Assembly (NCBI RefSeq): GCF_017876405.1
Contig: NZ_JAGINW010000001.1
Location: forward strand, 9,189,203 to 9,253,202
Source: Kibdelosporangium banguiense
Lineage (GTDB): Bacteria > Actinomycetota > Actinomycetes > Mycobacteriales > Pseudonocardiaceae
DNA: 64,000 nucleotides
Direction of reading: 5' to 3'
Translations under genes and position numbers: made by a program
The notes under the pieces: generated by a model
What the model was told of the DNA's origin: nothing
What the model saw: only the letters and a program-made list of their open reading frames with translations
Databases searched by the model: none
Part shown: piece by piece, positions 52,560 to 61,536 of the stretch
Layout of the letters: each line of letters opens with the position of its first letter
Numbering within the stretch: position 1 is the stretch's first letter

Positions 52560-53795
52560 TCAGCGGTTGGCCGCCCCGCTGCCGGCGGCCGGCTTGACCC
52601 GTTCGAACCGCACCCGGTTCAGCCATCCTGGGAGGTCGCTGAGCACGTACAGCTCGCCTTGCACGTCGGTGCCGATCGCGGTCGGCTGGGTGGGGAAATT
52701 GCCGATCGTGGCGGACTCGTAGCCGCCCTCGGGCTTGGGACGCACGGCGAACACGCGGGTCGAGCAATAGTCGCTCGCGACGTAGGTCCCCCATGCGTCC
52801 GGGGTCCGGGAGCCTCGGTACACCACGCCGCCGGTCACCGAGCAGTTGTCGTTGTAGTGGTCGTACTCGAAGACCGGGTCGGTGTACCGCATGCCCGGCC
52901 GGCATTGCTGCGGGTCGAACACCGGGGTGCCCTCCCGGCAGGACCAGCCGAGGTTCGCCCCGCCTTGCGACGGGCGGATGTGGTTGATCTCCTCGACGAG
53001 GCCCTGGCCGACGTCACCGATCCACAGCGAGCCGTCGACCGGGTCGACGGAGAACCGCCACGGATTGCGCAGCCCATAGAGCCAGATCTCCGGCCGCGCG
53101 CCCGGCACGCGGACGAACGGGTTGTTGGAGGGCACACAGTAGGGCTTCGCCCCGCAGGTGCGGTTGACGTCAATCCGAATGATCTTGCCGAGCAGGGTGC
53201 CGAGGTTCTGACCGGACTTGAACGGGTCGTTGGCGTGGCCGCCGTCGCCCGTCGACCAGTAGAGGTACCCGTCGCGGCCGAAGGCGACCTGTCCGCCGTT
53301 GTGGTTGCCGTACTCGGCGTGTGCCTGAGTCAGCAGCACTTGCAGCCGGTCCGGAGCGCCGAGGGGCACGCGCGCCAGGGTGAGCGCTCCGGCCGGCAGG
53401 CTCGTGTAGGCCACATAGAGGATCCCGGTCCGCGCGAAGTTCGGCGCAGGCGTAATGCCGAGCAGGCCGCGTTCGTTGTCCGACGTGTCGATCCGGGCGG
53501 TCAGGTCGAGCACCGGCGCGGCCGCCAAGCCTGTGTCGGGGTGGTAGGCGCGGACGGTGCCGTCCTTCTCCGCGATCAGCATCCGGCCGTCCGGCAACCC
53601 GGTGATCGCGATCGGACGCTGCAGACCGGACGCCACCCGTTCGGACACCACAGTCAGCTCAGGGAGTGGAACCGCGCGAGATGTACCAGCCGCAGCGGTG
53701 TCGGCCACCGACACCGAGGGCAACAGAACCGCGGACAGGACCAGAACAAGCGGGCCGGCCAGCATGGTGGCCAGGCGACAACGCCGTCGCGACAT
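52560..53795 (-). CDS. Secreted PQQ-type sugar dehydrogenase (GSDH/sorbosone family)
   Basis: 411 residues. Signal peptide (MSRRRCRLATMLAGPLVLVL). Beta-propeller with family motifs: RPIAITGLPDGRMLIAEKDG, NERGLLGITPAPNF, GNHNGGQVAFGRDGYLYWSTGDGG, RIDVNRTCG and NPWRFSVDPVDGSLWIGDVG. Probably oxidises sugars outside the membrane using PQQ; no PQQ synthesis genes are in view. Two CebR-like operators precede it, one 35 bp before the start. Confidence 0.9.
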   Translation of the reverse strand: MSRRRCRLATMLAGPLVLVLSAVLLPSVSVADTAAAGTSRAVPLPELTVVSERVASGLQRPIAITGLPDGRMLIAEKDGTVRAYHPDTGLAAAPVLDLTARIDTSDNERGLLGITPAPNFARTGILYVAYTSLPAGALTLARVPLGAPDRLQVLLTQAHAEYGNHNGGQVAFGRDGYLYWSTGDGGHANDPFKSGQNLGTLLGKIIRIDVNRTCGAKPYCVPSNNPFVRVPGARPEIWLYGLRNPWRFSVDPVDGSLWIGDVGQGLVEEINHIRPSQGGANLGWSCREGTPVFDPQQCRPGMRYTDPVFEYDHYNDNCSVTGGVVYRGSRTPDAWGTYVASDYCSTRVFAVRPKPEGGYESATIGNFPTQPTAIGTDVQGELYVLSDLPGWLNRVRFERVKPAAGSGAANR

Positions 53796-53829
53796 GATTC
53801 AGCTCCTCGTGCAGGGTGGAGGACGAATC

Positions 53830-53843
53830 TGGGAGCGCTCCCA
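53830..53843. promoter_or_regulatory. CebR-type operator 1 (sugar dehydrogenase promoter)
   Basis: Perfect 14-bp palindrome TGGGAGCGCTCCCA, identical to the CebR box known from Streptomyces cellobiose/cellulose regulation. It lies 35 bp before the start at 53795. Confidence 0.8.
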
Positions 53844-53959
53844 ACCGTACCGCGACTTCCCGGCAACATCCAGCCCACCTCCTTGCCGCCTTTTCCAACC
53901 AGAAAAGGAATGGCGAACCGACAGGATGACAAGGACCCCAACAGTGATCGACTCCAAAC

Positions 53960-53973
53960 TGGGAGCGCTTCCA
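53960..53973. promoter_or_regulatory. CebR-type operator 2
   Basis: TGGGAGCGCTTCCA, one mismatch from operator 1 and 130 bp further upstream of the sugar dehydrogenase gene. Confidence 0.65.
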
Positions 53974-54002
53974 TATTTGTCGTCACCACCGCGATCGACT
54001 GA

Positions 54003-54952
54003 GGAACTGTCGGTGAAGTTGAACCCGCCGTCGAAGCACTGTCTGACCGCAGCGCACTCGTACGCGCGACCGCGCAAGCCATCGTGCGCCGCGCTGGCAT
54101 CGACCCAGCCACACGCTATCGGACGCTGCTCGCCGCACAACAGCCACCCGCCCCCTCGGTGATCGCCGGTCTCAGCGAGACCGGGATCCGGTCCGACATC
54201 GATCTGTTCCAGCCCTGGCTGACGCACCCCAACTCACGCGGTCGAGCCGAAGCGGTCCGAGCACTGCGACGGCACAATTGCGCGCCACCGCAATTGCTCC
54301 TGCCGCTACTCCCCGACCCGGTGTCCTCGGTAACGCGACAGGTGACGCTCTCACTACACCCGCAGGCGCACACACTGGACGAGCACTCCCTGCGGCCGTT
54401 GCTTCATCAAACGCATCCCCACCACGTCCGGATGGCTGCCTGTCGCCTTCTCCGCGCACACGGCACGTGGACAAGGATCAGCGTCGACCTCCAACTCATC
54501 AACGACCCCACGGATGCGATACGCACCGATGCACTGGCCGACCTCGCCAACTGGCTGACACACGGTGCCGCAACGACGTACTCCTTCCCCCGCGGACCAC
54601 GCGCTGACGAACTGGCCGCGCTGCTCACCCAGACCGAGGCCACCCTGGGCGCCGAACTGGTTCGTCTCCTGCGATTCCACCTGGGATTGACGGACGCCAG
54701 CAACGCGAGGGGTTCCGTGACGCCGCGCAAGGCGTGCAGGCGAGCGACCCCGACTTCCTCGCTGACGTGATGCACCTGGTCCTGCGCGGGTTCTACGTCG
54801 CCAGCCTCGAGGACCCCGAGCTCTGGAACAGCGCGTCGGTCACTCCGATCGTGGAGCGGCTGGTCGGTCTGCTCGCAACACCCGAACCACGCGCCGAGGC
54901 CACTGCGCGACGGACCCGGGCCACGCGCACCCCTCAGTTCAGAAGCACTTGA
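54003..54952 (+). pseudogene. HEAT-repeat protein remnant, 5'-truncated and frameshifted
   Basis: Coding sense starts right after an in-frame TGA (GEVEPAVEALSDRSALVRATA...), without a start codon. Helical HEAT-like repeats follow to about 54706 (HVRMAACRLLRAHGTWTR). At a GGGG run near 54708-54711 the frame changes; the last part reads GFRDAAQGVQASDPDFLADVMHLVLRGFYVASLED and ends at 54952. So it lacks its N-terminus and has a single-base shift. Confidence 0.72.
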
Positions 54953-55118
54953 AGTGGCTCAGGACCGCTGCGGTGGCTCGGTGTGCGTGGCGGCGATCGA
55001 AGACCGCTGACCGTCTGGCGTCTCAAGGTTCTGCCGGGCCGTCGCGGAGTACGCCTCGTACCTGGTCCAGCGAGACTGTTTCCGGCCGGCAGCCAGAGCG
55101 CCGAACGTAGCGTTGATG

Positions 55119-55796
55119 TCATCGGTAGCTCTCAAGGAGGTCGGCGAGTTCGGTGGGACGACTGAGCGCGACGCAGTGGCCGGCGGCGATCTCGTCCGGG
55201 ACGATGCCAAGACGTTCGGCCGCCAGCCCGCGAAGGAAGTCCGGCGGGAAGCAGCGATCCTCACCGCACAGCACGACTTTGGTCGGGACCTTCGGCCACG
55301 CATCCAGCGGCCACGGCTCTTTCATCGCGGTGGACGACGGGTGTGCCCGCTCCTTGCTCAGTGCCTCTTCCGCGAGTGCACGCGGTACGTCGTGGTAGAA
55401 GCCGACGTACGGGTCGGCGTTACCGGTGAGGCCACCGTCGCGTGCCGCCTGTGCCTGCACTGCCTCGCCACATCCGGTGTCACGTCCCCAGTCGTCGGGT
55501 GATTCGCCGGGCGCGGGGATCATGGCGGCCACCAGGACCAGCAGCCCGGCCGCGAGTCGGTCGGCGACGAGCGGTGCGGTGAACCCGCCGAACGAGTGGC
55601 CGACGACGACCAGGTCCGTCCGGTCGCCGACGGCTTCGATCACCGCGTCGGTGTAGTCGGTGAGCGTGGCCGATTCGTCGTCGCCAGGCAGATCCGGAGC
55701 CACCACCTCGTGTCCCCGGTCCCGGAGTTCGGCTGCGACCAGGTGCCAGGACCAACCGCCGTCTCCGGCACCGTGGATCAACACATACGTAGTCAT
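55119..55796 (-). CDS. Alpha/beta hydrolase (esterase, MES-like)
   Basis: 225 residues. Oxyanion loop IHGAGDGGWSW, nucleophile GHSFGG, acid in CGEDRCFPP and His in AGHCVALSRP, a complete triad. Short cap. Start ATG 26 bp after the MFS gene stop, so the two form an operon; both are probably under the divergent LysR regulator. Confidence 0.9.
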   Translation of the reverse strand: MTTYVLIHGAGDGGWSWHLVAAELRDRGHEVVAPDLPGDDESATLTDYTDAVIEAVGDRTDLVVVGHSFGGFTAPLVADRLAAGLLVLVAAMIPAPGESPDDWGRDTGCGEAVQAQAARDGGLTGNADPYVGFYHDVPRALAEEALSKERAHPSSTAMKEPWPLDAWPKVPTKVVLCGEDRCFPPDFLRGLAAERLGIVPDEIAAGHCVALSRPTELADLLESYR

Positions 55797-55822
55797 GCGG
55801 CACTACCTTTCTGTTTGCTGAA

Positions 55823-57025
55823 TCAGGAGGCGATTCGACGGCGCAGTGCCGGTGCGAGCGCCCGTTGAGCGACGAAGAGTGCGATTCCACCGATCGCGCA
55901 TGCCATTCCGAGGACGGCCGGTCCGGCCAGAGCGAGCAGCGCGGTTCCGGCCAGCGGGCCAAGTACCGCGCCGACGCTCCAGGTGGTCGAGGCGAGGCCC
56001 ATGTACCCGCCACGCAGTTCTGCCGGTGCGAGGTCGGCGAAGGTGTCGCCGAACCGGACGGCGATACCGATCTGGCCGAGGGTCCAGATCAGGACCGATG
56101 CGGCGAAGCCGGCAGTTCCGTGGCTCACGGCACCGAGCGCGGCGCCGACCCCGACCAGCAGCATCGAGACAGCGGACACCGTACTGCCGTTGCGGCCGGC
56201 GAGCAGCCGGACGGCCAGTGGCTGGAGGGCGACGATGGCGATCCCGTTCAGCGCCAGCACCGCGCCGTACGTCGCGGGACCGAGACCGTCGGCCGTCATC
56301 AGCAGCGGCAACGTCGTGAACGTCTGCAGGAACAGCGTGAAGTAGCCGACGTGAATCACCATCATCGCGATCATCAACCGGTCACGCAGCACAACGGGCA
56401 GCAGCGCCCGCCGTTCCCGCGTCGACCCCGCCGGACGGGTTTCCGGCACCTGGCGCCAGACGATCAGCGCCGCGATCAGCGAGGCCACCACGTTGATCCA
56501 GAACAGCAGCCCGTATCCGTACTTGGCCAGGATCCCGGCCATCACCGTGGCGACCGAGAAGCCGAGGTTGGCCGCCCAGTAGAGCAGCCCGAACGCACGG
56601 ATCCGTTGCCGCGTGGGCAGGTCGGCCACCGCGGCCGACCCGGCCGGGCGGAACAGCTCGATCGTCAGCCCGACACCGACGGCGGCCGCCCAGATCTCGG
56701 GCATCGAATCCGCTGAGCCGAGCGCGGCGAGCGCCACAGCGGCACCCACGAACCCCACCAGCATCGTGTTGCGCCGGCCGATCCGGTCCCCCAGCCAGCC
56801 ACCGAGCAACTGGGATCCGATGTCTCCCAAACCGACAGCCGCGACCACCGCGCCCGCGGTCGCGGGCGAGAGGTGCTGCGCCTGCGTCAGGTACAGCACC
56901 AGAAACGACCGCACGACACCCCCGGCCCGGCCGACGAAGTGCGTGGCCGCCAGGGCCCAGACCAGCTTGGGCAAGCCCAGGCGCGGTGCCCTGATTGCCG
57001 GATTGATCGTGCTCAAGGTCGTCAT
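55823..57025 (-). CDS. MFS transporter (12-TM)
   Basis: 400 residues with 12 predicted membrane segments and motif A GGWLGDRIGRRNTMLVG. It starts at ATG 57025, divergent from the LysR gene. Exporter of an unknown small molecule. Its operon partner is an alpha/beta hydrolase, a pairing that suggests removal of an ester-type compound. Confidence 0.9.
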   Translation of the reverse strand: MTTLSTINPAIRAPRLGLPKLVWALAATHFVGRAGGVVRSFLVLYLTQAQHLSPATAGAVVAAVGLGDIGSQLLGGWLGDRIGRRNTMLVGFVGAAVALAALGSADSMPEIWAAAVGVGLTIELFRPAGSAAVADLPTRQRIRAFGLLYWAANLGFSVATVMAGILAKYGYGLLFWINVVASLIAALIVWRQVPETRPAGSTRERRALLPVVLRDRLMIAMMVIHVGYFTLFLQTFTTLPLLMTADGLGPATYGAVLALNGIAIVALQPLAVRLLAGRNGSTVSAVSMLLVGVGAALGAVSHGTAGFAASVLIWTLGQIGIAVRFGDTFADLAPAELRGGYMGLASTTWSVGAVLGPLAGTALLALAGPAVLGMACAIGGIALFVAQRALAPALRRRIAS

Positions 57026-57059
57026 GGCAATGACGCTAGGGCTGCAGGAGCATCAAGAA

Positions 57060-57105
57060 AAGCGATGATTTGAGATCATATTGATCGCTATCGCTTATGA
57101 TAGAC
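57060..57105. promoter_or_regulatory. LysR operator region
   Basis: AAGCGAT (57060-57066) with its complement ATCGCTT (57090-57096), and ATCAT (57075-57079) with ATGAT (57097-57101), lie between the divergent LysR and MFS genes. Typical T-N11-A-like LysR spacing is possible. If this is the operator, the LysR start is more likely the ATG at 57109. Confidence 0.45.
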
Positions 57106-58002
57106 CTCATGCCGGATGTCGAACTGCGTCACCTGCGGGCCATGGCCGTGATCGCCGAGGAAGGAACGTTCGGCCAGGCGGCGGCCCGGCTCGGCTACAC
57201 CCAGTCGTCGGTGAGCCAGCAGATCGCCGCACTGGAGAAGGCCGTCGGTGGCCCGGTCTTCGACCGGCCCGGCGGGCCGAGGCCTGTCCGAGTCACGCCG
57301 CTCGGCGAGGTGGTCCTGGCCCACGGCCGCGATCTGCTGACGAGGGCCGAGGCGCTGACCGACGCCGTCGACCGCTTCCAGGCGGGCAACGGCCGGATCG
57401 ACATCGGCACCTTCCAGGGCGTGTCCAACCTGATCCTGCCGTCCGTCATACGCAGGCTGCTGGAGGAGCATCCCGGCTGCGACATCAGGCTGTCCGACGT
57501 GAAACCGGAGGATCCGCGGATCGGCGAGCTCGACCTGCTGTTCCACGACGGCCCAATCGAAGGCGACGTCGAGCACGTCAAACTTTTCGACGAGCCGTAC
57601 CTACTGGTGACGGGCGCAGGCACGTTCCCCGATGGTCCGGTACGGGTGAAGCTGCTCGACGACGCTCCGATGGTCGCCTGGCCGCCGACCTATTACCAGA
57701 GATGGTTGGAACGGACGCTCGCCCGCTCTGGCGCACAACCACGATTCGTGTTCCGCACAACGGGCCACGAAACCATCCTGTCGATGGTGCGGGTGGGCAT
57801 CGGCTGGGCGGTGCTGCCCTGGCTTGCCCTGCACGGACACGACGCCTGGTCCGATGACCAGCTCAGCATCCATCAGCTGAAGCCGTCGCCGGAACGCGAG
57901 TTGTCCCTGTACTGGCCCGCCGGACGCACCGAGTCCCCGCTCGCGATCCGAACGCGCGAAATCGCCATCGACGTCGCACGCAGTCTCGCCGAGCAGATGT
58001 AG
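57097..58002 (+). CDS. LysR-family transcriptional regulator
   Basis: 301 residues, or 297 from the ATG at 57109 (MPDVELRHLRAMAVIAEEGT). Winged helix (FGQAAARLGYTQSSVSQQIAALEKAVGG) and PBP2 effector domain. Divergent to the MFS/hydrolase operon, its presumed target. It converges on the sialidase-fold gene; a small hairpin lies between. Confidence 0.93.
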   Translation: MIDLMPDVELRHLRAMAVIAEEGTFGQAAARLGYTQSSVSQQIAALEKAVGGPVFDRPGGPRPVRVTPLGEVVLAHGRDLLTRAEALTDAVDRFQAGNGRIDIGTFQGVSNLILPSVIRRLLEEHPGCDIRLSDVKPEDPRIGELDLLFHDGPIEGDVEHVKLFDEPYLLVTGAGTFPDGPVRVKLLDDAPMVAWPPTYYQRWLERTLARSGAQPRFVFRTTGHETILSMVRVGIGWAVLPWLALHGHDAWSDDQLSIHQLKPSPERELSLYWPAGRTESPLAIRTREIAIDVARSLAEQM

Positions 58003-58021
58003 CAGTCGGCCGACCGCGACA

Positions 58022-58037
58022 GCCGGAAAGCTCCGGC
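58022..58037. terminator. Short hairpin between convergent genes
   Basis: GCCGGA - AAGC - TCCGGC, 6-bp stem, between the LysR stop and the sialidase-fold gene stop. Weak, bidirectional terminator candidate. Confidence 0.4.
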
Positions 58038-58097
58038 AGCGCTACTCGCCATTGTCCAAAGTAGAGCTTACGTGCCTGCTTCGCGGGTCCGGATCCG

Positions 58098-59792
58098 TCA
58101 CGAGCTCACGAGGGCCTGCAGAGACCAGATCTGCGGCCCGAGGCCGGTGCAGTTCCAGAGCTGGGCCTGGACACCGTTGTCGAGCGTGCCCTGCGGGATG
58201 TCCAGACAGAGATCCTCATCGTTCTGTGCTTTGAACAGGTAGGTGGAACGGCCTGTCCGTGCGGGCTTCCAGTTCTGCGCTCCGGTGTTGTTGCAGCTCC
58301 AGAGCTGGATCCTGTCGCCGGGTTCCACCGAGATGTTGCCGTTGGGCATGTCGAAGCACTTGGCGGGTGACGAGCCTGCTTTCGTGATGGCGAACAAGCC
58401 GTTGCCGCGGCCGACCGCTTTGAACTCCTGGGTCGGCCTGGTGGCATCGCAGGGCTGCTGCACCACCCTGGTTCCGTTCGTGGTCGAATTCCCTTCAGCG
58501 GTAAGGCATTTCCCGCTCTTGAGATTGACGATCCGGTAGGTCGCCGTGGTGGTGATCCCGCCCGGGTCCAACGAGCCGTATGTCGATCCGGTGGCGAAGA
58601 AAGCCCCGCAATAGTCGCCGACCCGGTCGGTCGCCAGTTGCAGCACACGTGAACCGTCCGCGGACGGCAGAAGCGAGGAACTGTAGTTCTGGCAGGTCGT
58701 GTGCTCGTCGTCGACGCCGAAATCCGTGATCCGCACCGGTGAGTCAAGTTCGTACCATCGCCCCAACCCGTTGCTGGTGTTGGCGAAGATCGTGCTCCCG
58801 CTCTGCGGACGCAGGACCGGCGCGGGACCAAGGTCAGGATCGCCGTCCGCGTCGGCGCCTCGCACCAGCCGCCCGATCAGTAGCAACCGCCCGTTGGGGC
58901 CGCCTCCGGGCGCCCAGGCGATGGTAGGCGCGTGGACGAAGTGCTTGCCGTCAGCGGTTTTCGCGATTGTCCCGCGATCGGTGGCCGCACCCCAGTCCCA
59001 GCCGTCAGGCGACGTGCGGGTGTAGACCCGGCAGCCGTGACCGATCTTTCCCATCGGCCCGATGTTGCAGTACTCGTACGCCATGACCGACGTGCCGTTC
59101 GGCAGCCGCCTTACGACGGCCATCCCCGGGGAATCCTCCTTTTCGAGGTCGTTGTCGTCCTCGTAGGCGTCCACCGCGACCGTGTTGACCTTCGGTCCCC
59201 AGGTTTCGCCTCCGTCGGTGGATCGCTTGCGGGCAAGCGTCTGTCCGTACTTGGGCTGCTGGGTCTTGTCGGAGAAGTGGACCACGAGTTCACCGCCGTT
59301 CGTCACGGCGAACTCCGGTTCCCAGACGCCATGGCCCACCGTCCCTGTCGCGAGCGGCGTGGCCACCTTGTGCCAGTCGCGGCCGTAGTTGGTGCTCTTC
59401 CACGCCACGATCCGGGAGTTCGGGTTCGGCCGGTCCCGGCCGCCGCGGAAGGTGTTGATCGATGTGGCCCAGATCAGGGTGCCCGCCGGGCTCGCGCCGA
59501 GCTGCCAGGGGAATTCGAACAGCGTCGAACTGCCGGACCACTCGCCCGGACCCGGCCCGGTCGCGATGGTCGCGATCGGGTGGAACGAAGCACCACCATC
59601 GGTGCTCTCGTGGATCGTTGCACTGCTGGTCGTATTGGCCGAGACGAGAATCCGCCCTTGATGCGCGGCATCAGCGTGTTCCAGCCGGATCGCCCGCGGA
59701 TACGACGACCATCCGTCAGTCAGTGCGGTGCCGGTGGCACCGTCCACTGAGGTCAGCAATGTGGCGGTGACGAGTCCGACGAGTGCCAGCAC
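58098..59792 (-). CDS. Secreted sialidase-fold protein with C-terminal RICIN lectin domain
   Basis: 564 residues from GTG 59792 (ggag 5 nt before). The first ~400 residues form a six-bladed sialidase-like fold with Asp-box-type repeats (HESTDGGASFHP; KRSTDGGETWGP), then a RICIN beta-trefoil (IVNLKSGKCLTAEGNST; NDEDLCLDIPQGTLDNG). The GTG start gives a signal peptide without a basic end; codons just upstream (LRILIGAAV) after a TAA would improve it but have no standard start. Likely an exo-glycosidase or glycan-binding protein. Confidence 0.82.
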   Translation of the reverse strand: MLALVGLVTATLLTSVDGATGTALTDGWSSYPRAIRLEHADAAHQGRILVSANTTSSATIHESTDGGASFHPIATIATGPGPGEWSGSSTLFEFPWQLGASPAGTLIWATSINTFRGGRDRPNPNSRIVAWKSTNYGRDWHKVATPLATGTVGHGVWEPEFAVTNGGELVVHFSDKTQQPKYGQTLARKRSTDGGETWGPKVNTVAVDAYEDDNDLEKEDSPGMAVVRRLPNGTSVMAYEYCNIGPMGKIGHGCRVYTRTSPDGWDWGAATDRGTIAKTADGKHFVHAPTIAWAPGGGPNGRLLLIGRLVRGADADGDPDLGPAPVLRPQSGSTIFANTSNGLGRWYELDSPVRITDFGVDDEHTTCQNYSSSLLPSADGSRVLQLATDRVGDYCGAFFATGSTYGSLDPGGITTTATYRIVNLKSGKCLTAEGNSTTNGTRVVQQPCDATRPTQEFKAVGRGNGLFAITKAGSSPAKCFDMPNGNISVEPGDRIQLWSCNNTGAQNWKPARTGRSTYLFKAQNDEDLCLDIPQGTLDNGVQAQLWNCTGLGPQIWSLQALVSS

Positions 59793-59926
59793 CGCAGCTC
59801 CAATCAGGATTCGCAGGTCTTCTTACCGATGGCCAGACGTTAGGGCGGCTGCTCGCGAGTGGGAAACCATTCCACGAGAACTGAAACGCTTGTCCAGACT
59901 CGGCCGGTCTTCCTAGCGTTCCCAGA

Positions 59927-61528
59927 GTGTTGATACAGAGATCGTTGGTACCACTCGTCGCGGCGGTGGCCACAGGTTTCGCCGGGCTCCCAGCCGCCGC
60001 GGTACCCGAGGCAGGACCCCAGGCGGCGGCCCGGGCCGACGTGAACGGTGACGGAGTCGCCGACCTGGTGATGTCCACGGGCGCGCGGCTGACCTACAGC
60101 GGCGACACCGATCTGGTGCCCAACGACCTCGGCGGCTCGGTCCAAGTGGTCCCCGGCGGGACGACGCTGCCCGGCGCGCCGGCCGCGTTGGTCAACCAGA
60201 AGACCTCCGGCATCGGACTGGGGATGGAACCGGACGACAAGTTCGGTGCCGCCCTCGCGACCGCCGACTTCAACAACGACGGGCTCGCCGATGTCGCGAT
60301 CGGAAACCCCACCGAGTCGGTCGGCGGCCACGCCAATGCCGGCACAGTGTCCATTCTGTACGGCCAACGCACAGCGCCCTATCTGCGGACGATCGCCGGC
60401 GCGTTGGGCACGATCACACAGGACACCGCGGACGTGCCTGGTGGGGTGGAGGCCGGTGACCTGTTCGGCGGCGCCCTCGCGGCCGGGGACTTCAACGGCG
60501 ACGGCTACGCCGACCTCGGCGTCGGCTCGCCGGGCGAGGCGATCGAGACCAAGGCGCGGGCAGGTGGGGTGTGGGTCTTCTACGGCGGCAGCGCCGGACT
60601 CACTACTCGCGGTGTGGCAGGGTTCCACCAGGATTACGAGGACCTGGCCGGGGCGGCCGAAGCCGGTGACCTGATGGGCTGGGCCCTCGCCGCGGGCGAC
60701 GTGACCGGTGACAACCGTGACGACCTCGCCGTGCTGTCCTCCGGAGAGGTGATCAACGGGACGACGGGCGCCTGGGGTTCGGTGCATCTGCTGCACGGTT
60801 CGGCGAACGGGTTGGCCGCCAACGCGTCTTCGTACTTCAGCGTGGGAAACGCCGCCACCGAGGGAAAGTGGCGCAGCCTCGTGATCGGCAAATTCCACGG
60901 CGGCACCAACGCGGACCTGGTGATCCAGGCCGACCAGAGGCGCGGCGGACCGGCGAACTCCGGTGCGCTGGTGGCTGTGCGCGGCAGCCGGTCCGGCCTC
61001 ACCACCACCGCCCAGGTGATCGACCAGGACACCGCGTCGGTTCCCGGTGGCACAGAGGTCAACGACATCTTCGGCGGCTCGTTGGCCGTGGGCGACCTCG
61101 ACGGCGACGCATTCGACGACCTGGCTGCGGGCTCTGTCAAAGAGAACAACCGCGCCGGCTCGGTGTTCCTGTTCCGGGGCAGCACGTCCGGTCTGCTCAC
61201 CAGGCCGCCCTCCGCGTTCGGCGAGAACGCGGCGCCGATCAACGGGAACGAACAGGCCGGTGAGGGATTCGGCTACGGTCTGCGCATTCTCGACATCACC
61301 GGCGACGGCAAGCCGGAACTGGTCGTCGCGGCGCCGTGGGAGGAAGGCACGCTGCAGACCGGCGCGCTGTTCGTGCTGACGACCGGGCTTTCCGGAGATT
61401 CCCTGGCAGTGACCGGATCCCAGCGAGTCACCCGCGCGCAGATCGCAACCCCTTCCCACTACGGACCGGGCACTCCGATCGCGGGAAGTGCCCACGTGCT
61501 CAACGACAACCAAGACTCGCCACGGTAG
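59927..61528 (+). CDS. Secreted FG-GAP repeat (integrin-alpha-like) protein
   Basis: 533 residues, start GTG. Signal peptide (MLIQRSLVPLVAAVATGFAG..., cleavage after PAAAV). At least six FG-GAP repeats with Ca-binding DxNxDGxxD loops (ADVNGDGVADLVM; ATADFNNDGLADVAIG; GDFNGDGYADLGVG; GDLDGDAFDDLAAG), building a beta-propeller. No enzymatic motif. Stop 8 bp before the phoD ATG; both probably share a promoter. Confidence 0.88.
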   Translation: MLIQRSLVPLVAAVATGFAGLPAAAVPEAGPQAAARADVNGDGVADLVMSTGARLTYSGDTDLVPNDLGGSVQVVPGGTTLPGAPAALVNQKTSGIGLGMEPDDKFGAALATADFNNDGLADVAIGNPTESVGGHANAGTVSILYGQRTAPYLRTIAGALGTITQDTADVPGGVEAGDLFGGALAAGDFNGDGYADLGVGSPGEAIETKARAGGVWVFYGGSAGLTTRGVAGFHQDYEDLAGAAEAGDLMGWALAAGDVTGDNRDDLAVLSSGEVINGTTGAWGSVHLLHGSANGLAANASSYFSVGNAATEGKWRSLVIGKFHGGTNADLVIQADQRRGGPANSGALVAVRGSRSGLTTTAQVIDQDTASVPGGTEVNDIFGGSLAVGDLDGDAFDDLAAGSVKENNRAGSVFLFRGSTSGLLTRPPSAFGENAAPINGNEQAGEGFGYGLRILDITGDGKPELVVAAPWEEGTLQTGALFVLTTGLSGDSLAVTGSQRVTRAQIATPSHYGPGTPIAGSAHVLNDNQDSPR

Positions 61529-61536
61529 GGGCCGAC

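Noticed and set aside
59840..61513. 557-codon minus-strand frame
   Set aside because: Shadow of the FG-GAP gene with its repeated DxNxDG codons.
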